From contig JALHOX010000135.1 of NCBI GenBank assembly GCA_022842805.1, positions 1 to 10,325 of the forward strand: DNA of 10,325 nt. The letters run 5' to 3'. A program made the position numbers and the translations under genes. The notes beneath the pieces were generated by a model. That model saw nothing but the letters and a program-made list of their open reading frames with translations, did not search any database and was not told where the DNA came from. Positions 6,001 to 10,325 of the stretch are shown here, in pieces (the first letter of the stretch is position 1; every line of letters begins with the position of its first letter). This DNA comes from Phycisphaerae bacterium. Its GTDB lineage: Bacteria > Planctomycetota > Phycisphaerae > UBA1845 > Fen-1342.

Positions 6001-6560
6001 GCTTGAACTCCGGCGACCAGCGCTTTTGCGTTTCGCAGGCGCACGCCCGCCAGCGCGATGGCGATCGCGTCGGCGACGTCGTGCGGTTCGGGCAGTTGGG
6101 TCAGGCGCAGCGTGGCGGCGACGGCGTGTTGAATCTGCGTCTTGCTCGCGTGGCCGCCGCCGGTCAGTAGTTTCTTCGCATGTGTCGCCGCAACCGAGGT
6201 GACCTCGATCCCCGCCCGGGCGGCGGCCGCCAACACGACACCGCGAGCGTGGCCCATCAGGATCGCGGTGCGCGGATGTTTGTAGTGGGCGTAAAGCTCT
6301 TCGCAGGCGAGAGCAAAGGGGCGGTGCGAATCGAGCAGGAGTTGCAGGCTCTGATCCAGCTCCAGCAACCGCTCCGGCAAGGAGGCCTTGCGATCGAGCC
6401 GAATGACGCCGGCCTCGACGAGCGTGATTTGATCGCGAGAGACCGGACACGCAAGCACGGCGTAGCCGGTGCGCTGCAAGCCGGGATCGACGCCCATCAG
6501 CGTCCGCACGGCGGCGGCGGTTGGCATCGGCGGATCGACCAGCGCGGTTCGTGACGACAT
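5997..6560 (-). CDS. ruvC: Crossover junction endodeoxyribonuclease RuvC
   Basis: A 187-residue Holliday-junction resolvase, which makes paired nicks across the junction. The four acidic catalytic positions can be placed: Asp 25 in MGVDPGLQRTG (22-32), Glu 87 in CEELYAHYKHPRTAI (86-100), and Asp 161 and Asp 164 in PHDVADAIAIAL (159-170). GHARG (103-107) and KKLLTGGGHASKTQIQ (129-144) are further family marks. It is slightly longer than the E. coli enzyme because of about 15 extra residues before the first strand. ATG 6560 is taken as the start, but ATG at 6527 (176 residues) is equally possible; neither has a clear ribosome site. ATG 6497 would cut into the first strand. The stop overlaps ruvA by 4 bases. 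Confidence 0.95.
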   Translation of the reverse strand: MSSRTALVDPPMPTAAAVRTLMGVDPGLQRTGYAVLACPVSRDQITLVEAGVIRLDRKASLPERLLELDQSLQLLLDSHRPFALACEELYAHYKHPRTAILMGHARGVVLAAAARAGIEVTSVAATHAKKLLTGGGHASKTQIQHAVAATLRLTQLPEPHDVADAIAIALAGVRLRNAKALVAGVQA

Positions 6561-6697
6561 CGCGCGGCATCATCGCCGTCAGCGGCGAGATTCGCAATTC
6601 GTTCGGGAAGGTCGCCAAGGGTGGATCGGCGGTGGAGAGTATGGATCGCGTCGCGAAGACACGGCTCGCCTGGCCGTGGCGCCGGGTGATTTCGTCG

Positions 6698-6714
6698 GCC
6701 TGCGAGCCGCAGGC
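6698..6714 (-). terminator. Hairpin after rsgA without T-run
   Basis: GCCTGCG (6698-6704) pairs perfectly with CGCAGGC (6708-6714) across a 3-nt loop. It starts 12 bp beyond the rsgA stop on the minus strand. What follows on that strand is not T-rich, so it may only attenuate or stabilise the 3' end rather than terminate. If active it divides ilvC-rsgA from ruvC-ruvA-dus; the rest of the 165-bp gap (6561-6725) shows nothing clear. Confidence 0.4.
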
Positions 6715-6725
6715 GGATACCGGCC

Positions 6726-7931
6726 TTAGCGGCGCGCCTCGCCCGCATCGGCCAGCATCTTTCGATAGCTCCAATAGCGGCGCGCGCTGATTTCGCCCGC
6801 CTCCGCAGCGGCGCGCACCGCGCAATCGCTTTCGTCGATGTGCAGACAATCGCCATAGCGACAGTCCGCCACGCGTGAGGCGATCTCGGGGAAGTGCGCT
6901 TCGAGGTCGCCGGTCGCGACGTCCCAAAGCTCAAAGGCCCGTACGCCGGGCGTATCGACGACATAGCCGCCGGTGTCGAGGCGAATCAATCGGGCGTGGG
7001 TCGTGGTGTGTTTGCCCTTTTCGTTGTCGACGCTGACCTCGGCGGTTCGCAGCGCAAGCCCCGGCTGAACGGCGTTGAGCAGCGAGCTTTTGCCGACGCC
7101 GCTCTGCCCCGAGAGCACCGTCGTGCGTCCGCGCATCGCCTCGCGCAGCTCGTCGATGCCGTCGCCGCGTGCGGCGCTGGTTTCGAGGCAGCGATATCCC
7201 AGCCCGCGCAGCTCGCCGATCACGCTTTCGATCGTGGGCCGCTGCATGCGCTGCGGCTCATCGCCGACGGTCAGCTCCTCCAGGTCTTCGAGCTCGATCC
7301 GGTCGTCGGCCCGCAGGTCGATTTTGTTGAAGCAGATCAAGGGCGCGAGATTGCCGGCGAGGGCCGCGACGATGTAGCGGTCGATCAGGTGCGGCTTGAG
7401 CCCCGGCTGCGCCACCGACGCGACGATTAGCAATTGGTCGGCGTTGGCCACGATCGCGTGCGCCCGCGCGCGACGATCGCGACGACTCAGCAGCGAGCGG
7501 CGCTCGGCGACGCGCTCGATTACGCCGGTGCGTTCCTGATCGCTGTCGGCGGTCGCGGCGAGCCACACTTCGTCGCCCACGGTGACGGGGCTGCGGGTGT
7601 CGATTGATCGCGTGCGCAGGATTCGCCGCACCGTGCAGGACCACACCCTCGCTTCGGCGTCTTCGACGTAGCAGATCAGCCCGTGCACGATGGTCACCAC
7701 GCCGCGAATCCAGCTTGCCTCTTCGGCGGCGGCGCCGGCGGCGTCCGACTCGATTACGGTGCGTTTGCGGCTGAGCGCCCCCTTGGCGCGAACCGACTCC
7801 TTGCTCGTGGCGTCGGCCAGGCGGTTGTCTTCGGCGAGAAAGCGGCGGGTCCAATCGTCGCTGCGGGCACGATCGTTACGATTTTGACGGAAATCGACGC
7901 GGACTTTCTTGCCGCCGCGTTTCTTCGACAT
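6726..7931 (-). CDS. rsgA: Small ribosomal subunit biogenesis GTPase RsgA
   Basis: A 401-residue, circularly permuted GTPase that checks late 30S subunit assembly near the decoding centre. The order of motifs is that of RsgA: G4 NKID (202-205), G5 TSA (251-253), G1 GQSGVGKS (275-282), G2 TTT (309-311) and G3 DTPG (326-329). An OB-fold precedes them (about 75-150, starting RGVVTIVHGLICYVED). The C-terminal zinc site is complete: Cys 357, Cys 362, His 364 and Cys 370. The protein is longer than E. coli RsgA (350 residues) mainly because of a basic, probably disordered N-terminal extension of ~70 residues starting MSKKRGGKKVRVDF, a segment that could contact rRNA. ATG 7931 lies 5 bp after the ilvC stop, so the two are probably co-transcribed. 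The ribosome site is weak (GAAAG). Confidence 0.96.
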   Translation of the reverse strand: MSKKRGGKKVRVDFRQNRNDRARSDDWTRRFLAEDNRLADATSKESVRAKGALSRKRTVIESDAAGAAAEEASWIRGVVTIVHGLICYVEDAEARVWSCTVRRILRTRSIDTRSPVTVGDEVWLAATADSDQERTGVIERVAERRSLLSRRDRRARAHAIVANADQLLIVASVAQPGLKPHLIDRYIVAALAGNLAPLICFNKIDLRADDRIELEDLEELTVGDEPQRMQRPTIESVIGELRGLGYRCLETSAARGDGIDELREAMRGRTTVLSGQSGVGKSSLLNAVQPGLALRTAEVSVDNEKGKHTTTHARLIRLDTGGYVVDTPGVRAFELWDVATGDLEAHFPEIASRVADCRYGDCLHIDESDCAVRAAAEAGEISARRYWSYRKMLADAGEARR

Positions 7932-7936
7932 GCTTT

Positions 7937-8935
7937 CTATTCTATGCGGCGTCGCAGCAATAATTCTCGCAGCCCGCGACCGACGCGTTCGAAGTCGTCG
8001 GCGTTTGCACTCGCCGACATGGCGTTTGCACCGTCGCGAAGGGCGGATTTCTGCGAAGCCTCGATGAACTCACGCGCGAATGCGCCGCTGCGAATCTCAC
8101 CCAAAATTTCACTCATCGCGGCTTTCGTCGCCGCGCCGATGACGCGCGAGCCGCGGGTCAGATCGCCGTAGCGCGCCGTGGACGAGATTCGCGCGCGCAT
8201 TCCGGCGATTCCCTCGGCGTAGATCAGATCGGCCACCAGCTTCAATTCGTGGCAGCATTCGAGATAGGCCAGCTCGGGCGGGTAGCCGGCGTTCACCAGT
8301 GTGTCGTACGCGGTTCGCACGAGCGCCGACACGCCGCCGCAGAGCACGGCCTGTTCGCCGAAGAGGTCGGTCTCGGTCTCGTCGCGAAAGGTGGTATCGA
8401 AGATGGCGGTGCGATGGGAGCCGATTCCAGCGGCCCAGGCCAGCGCCGTCTGGCGAGCGCGGCCGCTGGCATCCTGATGGACCGCGATTAGTGCGCCGAC
8501 GCCGCCGCCGGCGACGAATTCACTTCTGACGGCGCGGCCCTGGCCCTTCGGCGCGCAGAGAATCACGTCGACCGCGGCGGGAATCTCGAGCAGGCCATAG
8601 TGAACGACGAAGCCGTGCAGAAAGCCGAGCGTGTGGCCGGGGCGCAGCAGGGGGCGGATCTCCCGGGCAAAGATGTCGGGCGTCGCGTCGTCCGGCAGGC
8701 CGAAGATCAGCAATTCGGACCGGCGCACCGCTTCGTTGATGGGCAGCGGGTCAAAGCCTGCATCTCTCGCGCGCCGTTCGCCGCTGCCGCCGGGCCGCTG
8801 TCCAATGCAGACGCGTGCGCCGCTGTCGCGCAAGTTGGCGGCGTGCGCGGCGCCCTGCGCTCCGCAGCCGAGGACGGCGACGGGGCGCTCGCGCAGCGGC
8901 TCGAAGCTCGCGCTGTTTGCGAGATTGGTCAACAT
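7937..8935 (-). CDS. ilvC: Ketol-acid reductoisomerase, class I-like
   Basis: A 332-residue enzyme of valine, leucine and isoleucine synthesis that isomerises and reduces acetolactate or acetohydroxybutyrate using NAD(P)H and Mg2+. The Rossmann motif is GCGAQG (23-28), where GYGSQG is usual. The cofactor loop holds Arg 47 and Ser 51. His 107, Lys 130 (APKGQG, usually APKGPG), Asp 190 and Glu 194 (DETETDLFGEQ), Glu 226 and Glu 230 (ECCHELKL) and Ser 251 are all present, so the active site is intact. These numbers match the usual class I numbering when ATG 8935 is the start, which also has GGAGGT 10 bases upstream. A GTG at 8977 would sit inside the terminator hairpin, so I reject it; ATG 8953 is possible. 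Neighbouring ilvB, ilvH or leuA genes are absent. Given the divergent motifs, it could be a second copy. Confidence 0.9.
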   Translation of the reverse strand: MLTNLANSASFEPLRERPVAVLGCGAQGAAHAANLRDSGARVCIGQRPGGSGERRARDAGFDPLPINEAVRRSELLIFGLPDDATPDIFAREIRPLLRPGHTLGFLHGFVVHYGLLEIPAAVDVILCAPKGQGRAVRSEFVAGGGVGALIAVHQDASGRARQTALAWAAGIGSHRTAIFDTTFRDETETDLFGEQAVLCGGVSALVRTAYDTLVNAGYPPELAYLECCHELKLVADLIYAEGIAGMRARISSTARYGDLTRGSRVIGAATKAAMSEILGEIRSGAFAREFIEASQKSALRDGANAMSASANADDFERVGRGLRELLLRRRIE

Positions 8936-8945
8936 GCGGCGACGG

Positions 8946-8951
8946 ACCTCC
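8946..8951 (-). promoter_or_regulatory. Shine-Dalgarno that selects ATG 8935 of ilvC
   Basis: GGAGGT on the minus strand with a 10-base spacer to ATG 8933-8935. It overlaps the competing in-frame ATG 8951-8953, which has no such site of its own. Confidence 0.55.
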
Positions 8952-8976
8952 ATCGGTAGGGCGGAGATGAAACGCA

Positions 8977-9010
8977 CACGGGCGGATCGAGTTGCCTCAA
9001 TCCGCCCGTG
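8977..9010 (-). terminator. Hairpin terminator of the prepilin-like gene
   Basis: CACGGGCGGAT (8977-8987) pairs perfectly over 11 bp with ATCCGCCCGTG (9000-9010) around a 12-nt loop. On the minus strand it lies 32 bp beyond the prepilin-like stop and is followed by TGCGTTTCATC, a weak T-run. It isolates the prepilin-like gene from ilvC, whose promoter would then have to lie in the short stretch 8952-8976, or ilvC is reached by read-through. Confidence 0.75.
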
Positions 9011-9042
9011 CGAAACTCAATGACATCAAGCGATCTCGAACG

Positions 9043-9987
9043 TTACGGAACGATGAACGAATCCGTATCGTTACGCGGGCCGCCCGTGTCGTTGGCCTGG
9101 ATGCCGCCGGCGCGACCGGTCAGCGATTCCAGCTGGTTGTTGTCGTTGGTGTAGTAGTTGTAGATGTTGTCGTTGTTCACGCCTTCGATCGGACGACGAA
9201 CGAAGTCCGCGTGACCGTCGACATACAGCACAACCTGACCTTCACCGCTGTGGTTACGGCTGTTGTACGGCCGCCACTGATCATTCGAGCCACGCAGAGC
9301 GGTCGGCAGGTCGGCCGCGAACGCCGGCGGAATGATCGGCTGCGCCGCGACGGCGTCGCGCTGCCAACGGGTGTTGGCATCGGTCTGACCGGCAGCGAAG
9401 TACGGACCCTTGTCGGCGCCGAGCGGCATGCGCGTGTCGAGGTTGGTGGTCGGACGAGCGTTGTTGCCGTACGGCATGATGTAGCCGTAGCTCAGGTTGC
9501 CGTAGCCCAGGAAGTCGAAACGGGTGAAGCCCGGCTGAGCGGCGCTAACGGTGGTCGCGTTCAGACGGTTGCGCAGGTCGTCAGCGGTTTCGCTGGCGCT
9601 GGGGCAGACGAACTGCTGCGGGGTCGACTGACCGCCGATGATCAGCAGGAACAACGAGCGCGACGGGTGAACCGGCGCACCGCTGCTTAGGCTGGTCGGC
9701 TGGGTCGTCTGGTTGAAGCCCAGGTTGCCGATGTACTGGACCGGCAGGCTCTGCGAGCCGACGCCACCGGTCGCGGCGGGCGACGGGGCAACCGGATAGA
9801 ACTCGCGGTTGTCGTTCGAGTAGATGGTCATGGCCTGGCCGATGCCGCGCAGGTTCGAGCGGCAGACCGCCTGCTTGGCCAATTCGCGCGCCCGGCCGAG
9901 GCTGGGCAGCAGGATCGAGATCAGCAGAGCGATGATCGCGACCACCACGAGCAACTCAATCAGCGTGAAACCCTTGTTTCGTTTCAT
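9043..9987 (-). CDS. Prepilin-type N-terminal cleavage/methylation protein with H-X-DG motif
   Basis: A 314-residue exported pseudopilin-like protein of the large planctomycete family related to type II secretion GspG. The prepilin signal is complete: KRNKG-FTLIELLVVVAI, with cleavage expected between Gly 6 and Phe 7 and Glu at position 5 of the mature form. The hydrophobic helix runs to ~28, then SLGRARELAK and SNLRGIGQAM (29-53) and YSNDN (56-60), usual for this family. Near the C-terminus His 246, then ten residues, then DGH (257-259) gives the processing-associated H-X-DG signature. The last ~45 residues are Asn- and Tyr-rich. A prepilin peptidase elsewhere in the genome must process it. 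Its exact role (minor pseudopilin, surface fibre, or substrate) cannot be told from sequence. It is preceded by a full 8-base Shine-Dalgarno and followed by its own terminator. Confidence 0.92.
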   Translation of the reverse strand: MKRNKGFTLIELLVVVAIIALLISILLPSLGRARELAKQAVCRSNLRGIGQAMTIYSNDNREFYPVAPSPAATGGVGSQSLPVQYIGNLGFNQTTQPTSLSSGAPVHPSRSLFLLIIGGQSTPQQFVCPSASETADDLRNRLNATTVSAAQPGFTRFDFLGYGNLSYGYIMPYGNNARPTTNLDTRMPLGADKGPYFAAGQTDANTRWQRDAVAAQPIIPPAFAADLPTALRGSNDQWRPYNSRNHSGEGQVVLYVDGHADFVRRPIEGVNNDNIYNYYTNDNNQLESLTGRAGGIQANDTGGPRNDTDSFIVP

Positions 9988-9994
9988 CGCACAG

Positions 9995-10002
9995 ACCTCC
10001 TT
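9995..10002 (-). promoter_or_regulatory. Full-length Shine-Dalgarno of the prepilin-like gene
   Basis: AAGGAGGT on the minus strand is complementary to all eight bases of the usual 16S rRNA 3' end, 7 bases before ATG 9987. With the independent terminator it suggests a highly expressed single-gene unit. Confidence 0.85.
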
Positions 10003-10325
10003 CGCCTTCCGTTTATCTGGACCTTGTCGAGACTGATATCGCCGGCCCTACCGGCCGTGATTTGGCTGAATTTACGATTGCGGGTCTTTGTCTTTTGCTT
10101 TCGAGCCTTGCCGCAATATCACGCCGTCTCGAACTACAGCCCTCACCGACCGGCCCACACGATGGTCCGACGGCCGTCGACGATCGGAAGCATCCGTCGA
10201 CGTTTGCCACAGAAAACGAGAGAACTCCTCACGCGAATCCGGCGCATTAGCTGGGATTCTGCACTCGGCAACATTCAAACCGAGAGTAGACCCACGCGAG
10301 CGGCCCGTGTGAGGCAGTATCGTTT
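10003..10325. other. Non-coding region upstream of the prepilin-like gene
   Basis: No credible gene lies in these 323 bases up to the window edge. On the minus strand it must contain the promoter of the prepilin-like gene; GATAAA near 10013-10018 is the nearest -10-like hexamer but lacks a matching -35. A small hairpin GCCGG-CCCTA-CCGGC is at about 10041-10055. An A-rich minus-strand stretch at 10085-10105 could act as an UP-element. A cluster of palindromic and repeated CGTCGACG-type motifs lies at 10166-10202. The gene beyond the right edge is not visible. Confidence 0.5.
10166..10202. repeat. Palindrome plus direct repeats, possible operator
   Basis: CGACGGCCGTCG (10168-10179) is a perfect 12-bp palindrome. 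CCGTCGACG occurs twice, at 10174-10182 and 10194-10202, 20 bp apart, close to two helical turns. TCCGA (10166-10170) and TCGGA (10184-10188) form another inverted pair. The cluster is about 180 bp upstream of the prepilin-like start, so it could be a protein-binding site for that gene or for one beyond the window. Confidence 0.4.

Noticed and set aside
6001..6927. In-frame N-terminal extension of ruvA giving 518 codons
   Set aside because: The extension is Arg/Ala-rich and runs antiparallel in register through ruvC and rsgA in another frame. RuvA begins at MIARVSG with its own GGAG and ATGA coupling.
8936..8977. GTG start at 8977 for ilvC
   Set aside because: The codon lies inside the prepilin-like gene's terminator stem and has no ribosome site. 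ATG 8935 gives the family's usual length and residue numbering.
10256..10263. Single ATTCTGCA resembling one inverted heptamer unit
   Set aside because: Only one partial unit with no tandem neighbour; expected by chance.
10288..10312. GCCCGTGT near the right edge as half of a third CACGGGC-type terminator
   Set aside because: No matching left arm is visible; only a weak wobble-paired stem can be drawn and the window ends soon after.

Overview
The window is GC-rich bacterial chromosome, most likely from a planctomycete of the Phycisphaerae type. Three things point there: a prepilin-type protein with a C-terminal 'DGH' motif, a short PEP-CTERM protein ending in a hydrophobic helix plus RRR, and a RuvA with a long insert after its acidic-pin region. 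Apart from a partial gene at the left edge, every gene I can support lies on the minus strand. This assignment is inference from protein style, not from a marker gene.

Layout from left to right: (1) the 3' end of a plus-strand, alanine-rich, TPR-like protein (1-663). (2) A convergent junction with a strong hairpin (699-721) and a short heptanucleotide repeat. (3) A large exported protein (738-2981, minus) with two DUF3352-like modules and, unusually, a C-terminal module that resembles a mature pseudopilin. (4) A hairpin terminator (3178-3207) and a secreted P-domain PEP-CTERM protein (3248-3883, minus). (5) A 333-bp non-coding stretch, unusually AT-rich in part and holding an inverted repeat. 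(6) A minus-strand housekeeping block, read right to left: ilvC-like ketol-acid reductoisomerase, rsgA, ruvC, ruvA, dus. (7) A prepilin-type H-X-DG protein (9043-9987, minus) with a full-length Shine-Dalgarno sequence, followed by its terminator hairpin. (8) 338 bp of non-coding DNA upstream of it with palindromic and directly repeated CGTCGACG-type motifs.

How the genes relate: ruvC and ruvA overlap by ATGA and are almost certainly co-translated to supply Holliday-junction processing, but ruvB is not next to them. ilvC and rsgA are 5 bp apart and probably co-transcribed although their functions (branched-chain amino acid synthesis, 30S ribosome maturation) are unrelated. dus modifies tRNA. 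The three exported proteins (DUF3352-like, PEP-CTERM, prepilin-like) belong to surface or envelope biology typical of planctomycetes, but no secretion machinery, exosortase or prepilin peptidase is encoded here.

I see no complete novel system, phage, insertion sequence, CRISPR array, rRNA or tRNA. The items most worth a second look are the heptanucleotide tandem repeats found at two intergenic sites, the DUF3352/pseudopilin chimera, and the structured non-coding regions at 3884-4216 and 9988-10325.
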